DNA of 64,000 bases from Phaeodactylibacter xiamenensis (GTDB lineage Bacteria > Bacteroidota > Bacteroidia > Chitinophagales > Saprospiraceae): the NCBI RefSeq assembly GCF_000759025.1, contig NZ_JPOS01000079.1, positions 228,488 to 292,487 of the forward strand, written 5' to 3'. Shown in pieces: positions 1 through 7,168 of this stretch. A program made the position numbers and the translations under genes. The notes under the pieces are model-generated. The model was not told the origin of the DNA, did no database searches, and was given only the letters and a program-made list of their open reading frames with translations. The first letter of the stretch is position 1; the number at the start of each line of letters is the position of its first letter.

Positions 1-24
1 GTTGAGTAGGTCTTGTGCGTCCAT
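1..24 (-). CDS. First codons of a gene cut by the window edge
   Basis: An ATG at position 24 (minus strand) overlaps the TAA stop of the methyltransferase gene as TAATG, the coupling seen elsewhere in this element. Only eight codons are visible before the window ends (M-D-A-Q-D-L-L-N). Nothing can be said about the product. The overlap is the only support. Confidence 0.4.
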
Positions 25-836
25 TATGCTGCGTTTTTGGTGAAACAAACGATGTCGCTCAGTACGTCGGTGCGGTCGAATACACCGTTGGGCAGGCGGT
101 AGGCATCCGAGAGGGTGGCGCGGGCCGCAATTTCTTCCTTTACCTGGCTGTTGCCGCGCTGAAGGAAAGGCACGCCGCCGTTGGCCACTTCTGAGCCGAT
201 GATGTAGATCAGGATGCCGCCGGGCTTGAGCAAGTCGATCCCGCGCCGGATGAAGTATTCGTCGTATGACCGCGCTTTTGTATAACTCCTTTCGCCCATT
301 TCCATGTACCGCCCCCCTTTACCACCTGTAATACTTCCATAAGGAGGATTGCCAATGATTAAATCAAACACTGGTGCGGCCCTGTTTTTGATAGACAAAT
401 TGACTTCCTCATTAATGAATTGCTGTTCAAACAAGCCCTGAACAGCCCGGGCTTCGGGATAAAGAATGCGCAGAATAGCATAGCTGTACTGCTGCGGCTC
501 AATAGCGGTCACCACGGCATCCCGTTCCAGGTATTGCCGGGCGGGCACCTGAGCAAGGAATACCCCATTGCCCGCTGCCGGTTCCAGGACTTCGCCTCCT
601 TTGAAACCAAGTTTTAGTGCCAAGCCCCACATCTTTTTGACTATAGGTATGGGCGTGAAAAACTCGTAGAGGATTCCCGCGTTCGATTCTTCCAAAAACT
701 GGTCTAGCCCGCCGTAGCCGGAATACTGGCTAAGCATGGTTTTCTCATCTGCTGAATATGCAGTTGGGTTTATGCCTTTTTGGTCAATCAAGGCTTCGAT
801 CTGTCGGTTGAGCCCGTAGGCTTGCCGGTTGGTCAT
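24..836 (-). CDS. Adenine-specific (N6) DNA methyltransferase
   Basis: The 270-aa product is a class I SAM-dependent DNA methyltransferase acting on adenine. The SAM-binding motif I is seen as LEPAAGNGVF (about residues 84-93) and the catalytic motif IV as NPPY (163-166). The N-terminal SGYGGL and EFFTP segments (about 39-62) are typical of methylases carried by phages and mobile elements, where this fold is often part of a much longer helicase-methylase; here it stands alone. No restriction enzyme is beside it, so it is probably an orphan that protects or marks the element's DNA. It is the last complete gene of the minus-strand array, four bases from the next gene. The family call is firm; the target site is unknown. 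Confidence 0.85.
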   Translation of the reverse strand: MTNRQAYGLNRQIEALIDQKGINPTAYSADEKTMLSQYSGYGGLDQFLEESNAGILYEFFTPIPIVKKMWGLALKLGFKGGEVLEPAAGNGVFLAQVPARQYLERDAVVTAIEPQQYSYAILRILYPEARAVQGLFEQQFINEEVNLSIKNRAAPVFDLIIGNPPYGSITGGKGGRYMEMGERSYTKARSYDEYFIRRGIDLLKPGGILIYIIGSEVANGGVPFLQRGNSQVKEEIAARATLSDAYRLPNGVFDRTDVLSDIVCFTKNAA

Positions 837-839
837 AAT

Positions 840-1097
840 TTACTTCTTTGCTCCGATTTCACTAGTGCCCAGCAGGTTGATGAGGATCAGTAGGATAAAT
901 AGCCCTATCAAAATCCGGCCTGCAAGCAGGTGCCCTCGCCGGTACAAAAAAGTACCAGCAACAGGCATTAGAAATATTATTCCTATCACGATGTAGAAGG
1001 CCTGTTCCGTAGTCAAGAGCGGCTTAGGCATCTTGGGCCGGGGCTCGTAAGGCTTGGCGATTGGCTTTTCTCCTGATTGGGCGAACAGGCTTTTCAT
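840..1097 (-). CDS. Small two-span membrane protein, holin candidate
   Basis: The 85-aa product has a proline- and lysine-rich N terminus (residues 1-30), then two hydrophobic spans (about 34-52 and 57-76) joined by a short RRGH turn, and ends in KK. Its start overlaps the stop of the lysozyme gene by four bases (ATGA), so the two are probably translated together. Two spans beside a muralytic enzyme fit a holin, but the lysozyme is itself membrane-anchored, so a structural membrane protein is equally possible. No family was recognised. Confidence 0.6.
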   Translation of the reverse strand: MKSLFAQSGEKPIAKPYEPRPKMPKPLLTTEQAFYIVIGIIFLMPVAGTFLYRRGHLLAGRILIGLFILLILINLLGTSEIGAKK

Positions 1098-1834
1098 GCG
1101 GCGGCTGGTTTTTCATTCCGGAAAAAGAGCTGGTACACCGCATACGCAGTGACTGGCACCAGCACAGCGGCAGCAATAATCCAGCCCCAGCCATACTTTG
1201 CTACCGCTACTTCGATTAGGCGGTCTACAGGGAATTTGGAGGCGGTGACGATGACGGCGCCGTCTTCTTTTTCCGGAAAGTGGTTGTTGATGCGGTTTTT
1301 CCAGCCCGGCAGTACGCTGAGCTTTCGTGGGTCTTGCAGGGCAAGCCATTCGTAGTATTTCAGGCGGGAGTCCCGGTAGAGGTTATATAGGAGCCCGCCA
1401 TTGATTTTGCTTTGGCGGTTGGAGGCGGCTACGGTCAGGCTCCCCAGTATGCCATCGACTTCGAGGTCTTCCCCCAGGTCATTGAGGGTTTGCTGCAGCA
1501 TCGTTACACCGCTAGTGTCCCCGTTGCCGCCCGGGCCGTGCTGGATGATGCCGTCCGCTACGATCTCCGCTAAGTCCTGACTGTCGAACTCGCTAAGGCG
1601 GTAACGGTCCCAGTATTCCTTTTCGTAGATTTCCAGAGCGGTTGCCTTAGTCAGGTTTACCATGTCTGCCTGGGTAATGTCCCGGCGCAGGTGGTGGGCG
1701 AGTGTAGCGGGCGTAATACCGTACTTAGTACCGATGAACGCTCCGTTCAAAAAGTTCTCATCCCAGTCGCGGTTGTCGTTGTAACCGCCCTCGATCTGTA
1801 GGATTTTGCCCGCGAATAAATTGAAGCTTGCCAT
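1094..1834 (-). CDS. GH108-type lysozyme with C-terminal membrane anchor
   Basis: The 246-aa product resembles glycoside hydrolase family 108 (N-acetylmuramidase). The catalytic Glu is in IEGGYN (E15), followed by the TKYGIT segment (about 36-41) and a peptidoglycan-binding region at about 105-180. It should cut the glycan strands of peptidoglycan. Unusually for a phage endolysin it ends in a hydrophobic span (about 216-238) and a short charged tail, so it would be anchored in a membrane, as are lytic enzymes of internal-membrane phages such as PRD1 (known for that group; the match here is inference). It has no signal peptide. It overlaps the holin-like gene downstream by ATGA and is preceded by a hairpin. 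Confidence 0.85.
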   Translation of the reverse strand: MASFNLFAGKILQIEGGYNDNRDWDENFLNGAFIGTKYGITPATLAHHLRRDITQADMVNLTKATALEIYEKEYWDRYRLSEFDSQDLAEIVADGIIQHGPGGNGDTSGVTMLQQTLNDLGEDLEVDGILGSLTVAASNRQSKINGGLLYNLYRDSRLKYYEWLALQDPRKLSVLPGWKNRINNHFPEKEDGAVIVTASKFPVDRLIEVAVAKYGWGWIIAAAVLVPVTAYAVYQLFFRNEKPAAA

Positions 1835-1876
1835 TAGCAGTATTTGTTAACTGCTATCCTTTTGAATGCTGCTGAA

Positions 1877-1917
1877 GAAAACGCCTTCCCCCGTAGATAA
1901 GGGGCTGGGCGCTTTCT
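1877..1917 (-). terminator. Hairpin with T-rich tail between small gene and lysozyme
   Basis: Read on the minus strand, GCGCC pairs with GGCGT and an inner CCCC pairs with GGGG, followed by TTTTCTTC. The + strand side also ends T-rich, so it could work both ways. It separates the 54-codon gene upstream from the lysozyme gene. The stem is interrupted, so confidence is modest. Confidence 0.4.
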
Positions 1918-1987
1918 TTCTGGCTGCGGTTAGTCACAACCTTAATGATAGCAGCTCTTCGAGCCACTAAATTAATCATTAGTTGCC

Positions 1988-2152
1988 TTATTCGCAATTT
2001 TTGACTGAAACGCCCTTAGTAATTTCAGGGTCGGATTGGTGGTTTCCGATGGGGCTGCCTTCGACTTCTTCTGCCAGTTCGCCGTTTTCAAAGCGGTAGG
2101 TTGATTGGTCCTCGAATTGCACGATGAGTATGGACTTGGGTGGTGTTTTCAT
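1988..2152 (-). CDS. Small hypothetical protein (54 aa)
   Basis: The 54-aa product starts with MKTPPKSILIVQFED and is acidic in the middle, with no membrane span or signal peptide. I chose the ATG at 2152 rather than the one at 2185 because the extra eleven residues look like untranslated leader. It sits between two hairpins with gaps on both sides, so it may be a separate transcript. No family was recognised, and its reality rests on position and composition only. Confidence 0.45.
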   Translation of the reverse strand: MKTPPKSILIVQFEDQSTYRFENGELAEEVEGSPIGNHQSDPEITKGVSVKNCE

Positions 2153-2221
2153 TCCCAAAAAGAATACTTGTTTTTGTACAAACAAAATCGTACATTTATA
2201 ATAATAGGTAAATTATGGGTT

Positions 2222-2254
2222 AGCGTTGTCCTTCCTTTGGGCAGCGCTTTTTTT
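2222..2254 (+). terminator. Strong intrinsic terminator facing the + strand
   Basis: AGCGTTGTCC (2222-2231) pairs with GGGCAGCGCT (2239-2248) over ten base pairs with two G-U pairs and a seven-base loop, then seven T follow. This is a textbook Rho-independent terminator, but it points along the + strand in a region where all recognised genes are on the minus strand. See the finding on a possible antisense or small RNA. Confidence 0.65.
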
Positions 2255-2280
2255 ATGCGGTTTCTATATTCATCTTATTG

Positions 2281-3024
2281 TTACATAAAGTACCGGTAGC
2301 CAAAATAGACGAGCGCTCCGGCAACGGCAAGCACCAGGGCGATGGTCATAACGTGCTTTGCCCGAATGTCCTTACCACGGTCTTCTGCGTTGCCCAGTTC
2401 AGCGAATACGCCACGGATTTCTCCGGCAGTGACCAGTATGGTATCGAGCACTACGTTTGTAGGCCCAACGTAGAGGTTGCGAAGGGTTTTCATGCTATTC
2501 CAGCGGCTGTAGAGCTGGCCCTGGTGGCGGCGGGTGCGCTTGGCGGCGAATACGGGGTAGAGCTCGCTTTGTACGCAGTCGAGGTGCAGAAAGGTGTCGT
2601 AGCTGCCAAACCCGCGTATGCCCATATCCCACAATTCCTGAAAGATAGGGCCCTTGTTGTCGAAGTCGTCCCGCAGCTCAATGTAGATCGGGTTAACTTC
2701 GCGCTTGCTGCCGATGAACTGGAAATCGATAGCCTGGGCAAGCATGTGGGGGGAGTGCGTGGCGGCTCCCACTACGCCCGGGCCCGTTGGGATGTAGTTG
2801 CGGTAGGTGCTGGTGATGCGGATCGGCATTCCAAACTTAGTACGCAGGTATTGCACCGCGTCGATGACGCTGACCGCCAGTGGATGGGACGGAAGCCCGG
2901 TCTTCGGGTTGTAGAACTCGCCCACGGTGAAGTTCTCCCGCAACTTTTGGCTGGAGTTGGACACCATCACGTAGCCGGTTGTCTCGTTGGGTGCCTGCGG
3001 TATGTAAGTTTGGAGGTTACTCAT
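2281..3024 (-). CDS. M15-type peptidoglycan peptidase with C-terminal membrane anchor
   Basis: The 247-aa product has the zinc-site pattern of peptidase family M15: SPHMLAQAID (His93, Asp100) and FLHLD (His147), after a TSTYR segment typical of the fold. Such enzymes cut peptide bridges in peptidoglycan. The last ~25 residues (about 225-244) form a membrane span ending in YRYFM, so like the lysozyme of this element it is tail-anchored and has no signal peptide. The pair covers both glycan and peptide bonds. Its start overlaps the end of the upstream (interrupted) gene by eight bases. A role in host entry or exit of a membrane-bearing particle is inference. Confidence 0.8.
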   Translation of the reverse strand: MSNLQTYIPQAPNETTGYVMVSNSSQKLRENFTVGEFYNPKTGLPSHPLAVSVIDAVQYLRTKFGMPIRITSTYRNYIPTGPGVVGAATHSPHMLAQAIDFQFIGSKREVNPIYIELRDDFDNKGPIFQELWDMGIRGFGSYDTFLHLDCVQSELYPVFAAKRTRRHQGQLYSRWNSMKTLRNLYVGPTNVVLDTILVTAGEIRGVFAELGNAEDRGKDIRAKHVMTIALVLAVAGALVYFGYRYFM

Positions 3025-3375
3025 CGTTCTTTACCTTTTTTCGGATTTGCAGGGCGATATAGACCGCGCCTATGGCAAATAGAATTGCGACACCTGCTGC
3101 TCCGATGGCGTACCAGTTGATTTCGCCGCCATTCTGAGCTTTGTCCAGGCGTTTTTCCAGCTTCCGGATTTGCCGGTGCAGGAGGTTGATTTCTTCGGTT
3201 TCTGGATCTGTTTGTATGGGTTCCTCTTCGCCCCCCCCTACATCTTCAGCGGCATTCTGATAAGCGGACTGGGCATTCTCCAACTGGGCTTGCTGTAGCT
3301 TGTGCTTGGCGTACAGGTCAGAGTATGCCGACATTACTTTTTCGTAGTGCTGGCCAAAAAACTCGCCTTTGTCTA

Positions 3376-3538
3376 GTGGTCTGTCAAGGCTAAAACTAGG
3401 GGTTGCCTGCGGCGACTTTTGAGGCTACTCTTCGTTGGATAACCCCTTACGTAGCGCTGCTATGCGCGGGAACATCCGCCTTGATTAGCCTCAAAATTCG
3501 CTCCCACTCAACCCATAAATTAACACTTGACAGACCAC
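3376..3538. mobile_element. MITE (163 bp) related to the adjacent IS630-type element, copy 1
   Basis: The element begins GTGGTCTGTCAA and ends TTGACAGACCAC, with TA on both sides (3374-3375 and 3539-3540). The same terminal repeat bounds the neighbouring IS, so it is a non-autonomous derivative that the IS transposase could move. Inside, GCGACTTTTGAGGCTA is matched by its near-perfect reverse complement, so the whole element can fold as a long hairpin. It carries no open frame. A second copy lies at 46057-46218. Confidence 0.9.
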
Positions 3539-3619
3539 TAGTGGTCTGTCAAAGTTAAAGATAGGGGTTGGAAAAGACATCTAAAAGGTTGAACTTACCT
3601 GCAACGAACCTCAGTTGCG

Positions 3620-4063
3620 ATGAATAAAAAATACATTATCAGGCTAAGCGAATCAGAGCGCGAAGAAGCTCTGCGGGTCACTACACAGCTAAAAGGGAGC
3701 AATCAAAAAGTACGTCGGGCTCAAATTCTTCTACAGGCCGACGTTAACGGCGCGAACTGGCCCGATAAGCAAATCTCGGAGGCTTACCGCTGCCGCGTCA
3801 GCACTGTAGAAAATACACGCAGGCGCTTCGTTGAGCATGGTTTTTCGGAATGTTTGAACCGTAAAAAGCGGGACACCCCACCAAACCCCAAGCTGCTTGA
3901 TGGAAAACAGGAGGCGTCCATCATTGCCATGCGGCTTGGGGCTGCTCCCAAAGGCTATGCCAACTGGTCTTTGCGGCTGCTTGCCCGCAAGGTGGTGGAA
4001 TTGGGAGTGGTTGAGCAGATCAGCCACGAGACGGTACGCAATACGCTAAAAAAAACGGTATGA
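3620..4063 (+). CDS. IS630-type transposase, N-terminal frame (DNA-binding)
   Basis: The 147-aa product holds the helix-turn-helix part of an IS630-family transposase (residues about 10-145), with an arginine-rich centre (VENTRRRF) and the SHETVRNTLKK segment that leads into the catalytic domain. It ends at a TGA that overlaps the ATG of the second frame (ATGA at 4060-4063). A run of eight A at 4048-4055 just before the overlap is a likely -1 slippage site that would make the fused transposase, a known arrangement in this family. Confidence 0.85.
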   Translation: MNKKYIIRLSESEREEALRVTTQLKGSNQKVRRAQILLQADVNGANWPDKQISEAYRCRVSTVENTRRRFVEHGFSECLNRKKRDTPPNPKLLDGKQEASIIAMRLGAAPKGYANWSLRLLARKVVELGVVEQISHETVRNTLKKTV

Positions 4064-4758
4064 ATTCGCAGCAGAGCCTTGAGTATTGGGTTATCCCACC
4101 AGAAACAGACGCAGAGTTTGTGGCGTGTATGGAAGAGGTGCTAGATACCTACGAATTGCCCTACGACCCTCTGCGCCCGATGGTGTGCATGGATGAACAG
4201 CCAGTCCAGCTCGTAAAGGAGACACGCAAGCCCATTGAGGCTACTAAAGCACGCCCTAAACGGGTCGACTATGAATACGAGCGGGCTGGGACAGCCAGTA
4301 TCTTTATGTTTTGCGAACCCTTGGCAGGCTGGCGCCAAGCCACAGCACGCGATCAGCGGACCAAAGCCGACTGGGCCTTAGAAGTTGCACAGCTGCTTGA
4401 TACCCGATACGTTGACTGCAAACAGGTCACACTAGTTTGTGACAATCTGAACACCCACACTAAAGGGGCATTCTATGAGGTGTTCACGCCTGAAAAAGCA
4501 AGAGCCTATGTCAAGCGCATCCATTTTGTGTACACACCAAAACATGGCAGCTGGCTTAATATTGCAGAGAATGAGCTTAGCGCAATGACAAGGCAGTGCC
4601 TCAAAAACCGGCGAATAGGGACATTGGAAACGCTACAAGAAGAAATAGCAGCATGGGCGACGGATGTCAATCTAACTCAACGGGAAGTTGACTGGCAAAT
4701 GAAAGTCGGTGATGCTCGCATCAAACTCAAGGCGGTCTATCCTAAAGTCAAGACATGA
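4060..4758 (+). CDS. IS630-type transposase, C-terminal frame (DDE catalytic domain)
   Basis: The 232-aa frame carries the catalytic residues: Asp in MVCMDEQ, Asp in VTLVCDNLNTH and Glu in WLNIAENELSAM. It lies in the -1 frame relative to the first part and would normally be made as a fusion through slippage on the A8 run at 4048-4055. All key residues are present, so the element is probably active. It could act in trans on the MITE copies that share its ends. Confidence 0.88.
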   Translation: MNSQQSLEYWVIPPETDAEFVACMEEVLDTYELPYDPLRPMVCMDEQPVQLVKETRKPIEATKARPKRVDYEYERAGTASIFMFCEPLAGWRQATARDQRTKADWALEVAQLLDTRYVDCKQVTLVCDNLNTHTKGAFYEVFTPEKARAYVKRIHFVYTPKHGSWLNIAENELSAMTRQCLKNRRIGTLETLQEEIAAWATDVNLTQREVDWQMKVGDARIKLKAVYPKVKT

Positions 4759-4953
4759 GCCTTCCATAGCCAACCCCCATCTTTTATGTTGACAGACCAC
4801 TAGCTTGTGCTCGCCTTCGGGTAGGCTCTTTTCGTATTCTTCATACATCTTGCGCAGCTCTCTGATGGTGCCGGGGTGCATTTTGATCATCCCCAGGTTT
4901 TTCATGCTTAGCTGATCTTCATTCTTTTTCATAAAAGTTGCTTTTATCGCAAT

Positions 4954-5358
4954 TTAAGATTTTTCCGGGACACCGCAAGCATCCGGATTGTTGTGTACGA
5001 GCATGCCCTCGATGAGCAGCTGCCGGAGGGCTTCGTTGTACAGGGTTTTGTAATAGCTCCAGTTGTTGGCTTTGGATTTTTCGCGCACCTGGAGGGCGGT
5101 GGTGCGGTTGCGCTGCAGGAGGCGCATACGGTTGTTGACTACGTCAATGACATCGAGGTCCGTATCCATATTGTGGTGGGGCTGATATTCGCACTCCAGC
5201 ACGCGCTCAGCGCTTTCGTCAACCAGTAGGAGGTCAACCGGGTTAGGCTCGGTAGGGGAGGTGGACTGCTCCCGGCGGCGGGGGCGGCGCAGGACAGCCA
5301 TGAGGACTACAGCGATAAGGGTAAGCATAGCAGCGAATATGTAGTCTTGTTTTTTCAT
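4954..5358 (-). CDS. N-terminally anchored membrane protein (134 aa)
   Basis: The product starts MKKQDYIF, has one hydrophobic span (about 6-23) followed by RRPRRR, then a soluble domain of about 105 residues with two cysteines (in LECEY and DACGV). The first four bases overlap the end of the gene upstream (ATGA at 5355-5358). It belongs to the cassette of single-span proteins of the element. No family was recognised. Confidence 0.65.
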   Translation of the reverse strand: MKKQDYIFAAMLTLIAVVLMAVLRRPRRREQSTSPTEPNPVDLLLVDESAERVLECEYQPHHNMDTDLDVIDVVNNRMRLLQRNRTTALQVREKSKANNWSYYKTLYNEALRQLLIEGMLVHNNPDACGVPEKS

Positions 5359-5570
5359 CGGCGTAAGGCTACGACAACACCAATAACGATGAACAGCAGG
5401 AACATCCCCCCAATAAATAGCTCTATCCCAAACTTAGGGCTCAGATAGTCCTTTGGGTCGCTATAACCGGGCATGTTGTTGTACATGGCCCGGTCTTTGA
5501 AGGTAAAGGCATCCACCACGGTGCTCGTGATGCTGCTCAAGGCATTCGCTATGGCTGAAATCGGGCCCAT
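5355..5570 (-). CDS. Small C-terminally anchored membrane protein (71 aa)
   Basis: The 71-aa product has an N-terminal half with alternating small and hydrophobic residues (ISAIANALSSI), a polar middle, and a C-terminal span (about 50-69) ending in ALRR. This soluble-head, span, basic-tail layout recurs in the neighbouring genes. It follows the upstream gene without a gap and overlaps the next by four bases. A virion membrane protein is an inference from context. Confidence 0.6.
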   Translation of the reverse strand: MGPISAIANALSSITSTVVDAFTFKDRAMYNNMPGYSDPKDYLSPKFGIELFIGGMFLLFIVIGVVVALRR

Positions 5571-5939
5571 TTATCTTTTTTTGGTGGGGGCAAACAAAAT
5601 TAGAGCCAGTGCGCCCAGAAATAAAACGGATGCACCGATCAGGTAGGGGGCATAGAGCCTAAGCCGGTCTTCTTCTTCGGTGCGCTTGTTGGCGGGGTCA
5701 AGAATGGATTCCATAGTAAGCAGGTCGTCCGGGCAGGGGTCAAACTTATAGCGCAGCATCACCGGGCCTATGTCCAGGTATTGCCCCGAACATAGGAACT
5801 CATCTTTCGTGAATGATACGCTGTTGTTGCAGGCTTTCTTACATGCATCTGCCACATCAACCATCGTCCCAAACCAGCTTTCACACCGGTTGCGGCACTC
5901 CTGAGCCCTGCACCATTTCCCGCCTACGCAAAACCCCAT
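5571..5939 (-). CDS. Cysteine-rich, C-terminally anchored membrane protein (122 aa)
   Basis: The first ~72 residues hold eight cysteines (including FCVGG, WCRAQEC, NRC, DACKKAC, FLC and PCPDD), an even number that fits disulfide bonds and therefore exposure outside the cytoplasm. A single span (about 96-116) follows and the protein ends FAPTKKR. If the basic tail is cytoplasmic, the cysteine-rich head faces outward without a signal peptide. It sits head to tail with similar small membrane proteins. No family was recognised. Confidence 0.65.
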   Translation of the reverse strand: MGFCVGGKWCRAQECRNRCESWFGTMVDVADACKKACNNSVSFTKDEFLCSGQYLDIGPVMLRYKFDPCPDDLLTMESILDPANKRTEEEDRLRLYAPYLIGASVLFLGALALILFAPTKKR

Positions 5940-5944
5940 GCCTG

Positions 5945-6175
5945 CTATTTTTTCCGGAATGCAAAATAGAGCGCCAGCCCGATAGCGGCGCCTGCTGCCA
6001 GCAGGATTAGCATCATCTTGCGGCGCTTTGCCTTACAATCGCCTTCCCCTTCGCTTCCACAGCTGCAGCCCTTTTTTGGGCCTCCGGCTACTTCTACGCC
6101 GGGCTCGGTGGTGACGGGCGGTGGGAAGGGCTGCTCTTCGTCCTTGACCGGGACGTTGTCGTTCGTTGTTGCCAT
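5945..6175 (-). CDS. Small C-terminally anchored membrane protein with Cys cluster (76 aa)
   Basis: The head is proline- and acid-rich (residues 1-35), followed by KKGCSCGS and a third Cys, a basic stretch KAKRRK, and a span (about 54-72) ending FRKK. The three cysteines just outside the span could carry lipid or metal, but this is a guess. It is five bases from each neighbour. Confidence 0.6.
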   Translation of the reverse strand: MATTNDNVPVKDEEQPFPPPVTTEPGVEVAGGPKKGCSCGSEGEGDCKAKRRKMMLILLAAGAAIGLALYFAFRKK

Positions 6176-6180
6176 AATTT

Positions 6181-6519
6181 TTATGATTTTTTGCGCCGGG
6201 CCATCAGGGCCAGCAGCATGACGAAAAGGAGGATCACGCCTACTACGATCCCGATCAGGGCACCGGTACTGAGCCCCTTATTCTGATCGGTGTCCGGCGG
6301 CGGTACGGTCTGATAGATTACGGTATCCGGGCCCTGATTGCCTTTTAGGGAGTCGATCACGCTGGAAACGCCGCCCAGCCAGCCGCTGACATTCTCACCG
6401 GAGAACCAGCTGTTGCCTGATGTCGTCTCATTCTGATTGACCGGCACACCGTTTTGGTTGCCGACGGAGCCGTTTTGCCAGGCATTGATCGCCCCGGCTC
6501 CAACGTTGGAATAGTCCAT
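6181..6519 (-). CDS. C-terminally anchored membrane protein with Gly/Asn-rich head (112 aa)
   Basis: The head (residues 1-82) is rich in Gly, Asn, Ser and Gln without charged clusters, resembling surface or structural polypeptides. A span (about 84-105) is followed by MARRKKS. It sits between the duplicated membrane protein (6535-7047) and the small Cys-cluster protein. No family was recognised. Confidence 0.6.
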   Translation of the reverse strand: MDYSNVGAGAINAWQNGSVGNQNGVPVNQNETTSGNSWFSGENVSGWLGGVSSVIDSLKGNQGPDTVIYQTVPPPDTDQNKGLSTGALIGIVVGVILLFVMLLALMARRKKS

Positions 6520-6534
6520 TGGATAGTTTTTTGG

Positions 6535-7047
6535 TTACGCGATAGCCTTGCCGAGTGGGCTGTCCGGGGTTTCGGATTCTCCCGGTACTTCCCGGCGGCG
6601 GTCTTCAGCCTTATCGCGGAAAAAATGAAGGAATGGATTGATGATGTTGGCGGCCAGCGCAAGGATAATCAGATTGAGCTCTCCGCCAGCCAGCGCGTCA
6701 ATGAGGTTGGATGCTGCACCTTCCGGGAAAACGACCCCAATACCGGTAAAGAAAATCAGCACGGCGGTCAGTGCCTGGGTGCGGAAGTTCCAGCTTTTCA
6801 GAAAGCCCCAGCTCCAGCCTGCTTCGCCCCGGATGATCTTCATCAGGGGGTTGAGGAAGTTGATGAGGACCAGGGACAGGATGCGCCCGAGCTCGCCTGA
6901 GGCAAAGGCATCGTAAATGCTATCAGCGTCTGTGCCGATGCTGAGGTCATTGGCTTCCAGCGTGAGCAGCACGAGGCTGATCAGGCTGACAAAAAAGTTG
7001 CGGCTGTCGAGGGTAGCCTGCAGTTTCGTGAACGTTGTCGTTTTCAT
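6535..7047 (-). CDS. Polytopic membrane protein with internal duplication (170 aa)
   Basis: Two similar halves of about 55 residues follow each other, each a hydrophobic stretch, then DAFASGEL or DALAGGEL, then a second hydrophobic stretch ending NFLNPLMKIIR or NIINPFLHFFR. This gives about four membrane segments with twofold pseudo-symmetry and a charged C-terminal tail. It is the first gene after a hairpin that separates it from the subtilase gene, so it may start a new transcript. The duplication and pore-like layout would suit a channel, holin or vertex membrane protein, but no family was recognised. Confidence 0.65.
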   Translation of the reverse strand: MKTTTFTKLQATLDSRNFFVSLISLVLLTLEANDLSIGTDADSIYDAFASGELGRILSLVLINFLNPLMKIIRGEAGWSWGFLKSWNFRTQALTAVLIFFTGIGVVFPEGAASNLIDALAGGELNLIILALAANIINPFLHFFRDKAEDRRREVPGESETPDSPLGKAIA

Positions 7048-7082
7048 AGCTATAGATTATTGCCCAATAATAGGGGGATTAC

Positions 7083-7105
7083 AAAAAAGCCGTTCCGTGT
7101 ACGGC
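7083..7105 (-). terminator. Intrinsic terminator after the subtilase gene
   Basis: On the minus strand GCCGT pairs with ACGGC around a seven-base loop and six T follow. A second hairpin, TTCCCGC with GCGGGAA (7119-7145), lies just upstream of it. Together they probably end the long transcript that includes the spike genes and the subtilase. Confidence 0.55.
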
Positions 7106-7168
7106 CGTTTGGCAACGTTTCCCGCCGTTTCGAGCACAGCGGGAATCGTTGGGTATCAAAAAGTGTGG

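Larger units (their letters stand above)
3541..4800 (+). mobile_element. IS630-family insertion sequence (1260 bp)
   Basis: The ends GTGGTCTGTCAA and TTGACAGACCAC are inverted repeats flanked by TA, the target duplicated by IS630/Tc1-type elements. It carries a transposase in two overlapping frames (3620-4063 and 4060-4758). The left TA is shared with the right end of the MITE, so the elements are in tandem at one site. Confidence 0.92.
3017..4932 (-). pseudogene. Membrane/coiled-coil gene split by a MITE and an IS630-type element
   Basis: The gene starts at 4932 and reads 44 codons to the TA at 4801-4802. It resumes at 3373 after the two mobile elements and ends at 3017. Joining the pieces across one TA restores an unbroken 162-aa frame through L-D-K-G-E-F-F-G-Q, which shows that both insertions are recent and clean. 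The intact product would have a soluble N-terminal part, a charged coiled-coil-like region (last third) and a C-terminal membrane span followed by IRKKVKNDE, the layout of most small proteins here. The 3' part could still be made from the ATG at 3334 (105 aa). It overlaps the M15 gene by eight bases, so the insertion may also reduce expression of the peptidase and lysozyme genes downstream. Confidence 0.85.

Noticed and set aside
2278..3120. Long + strand open frame of 280 codons opposite the M15 peptidase
   Set aside because: It lies fully antisense to a gene with clear zinc-site motifs and has the composition of a reverse-strand shadow in GC-rich DNA.
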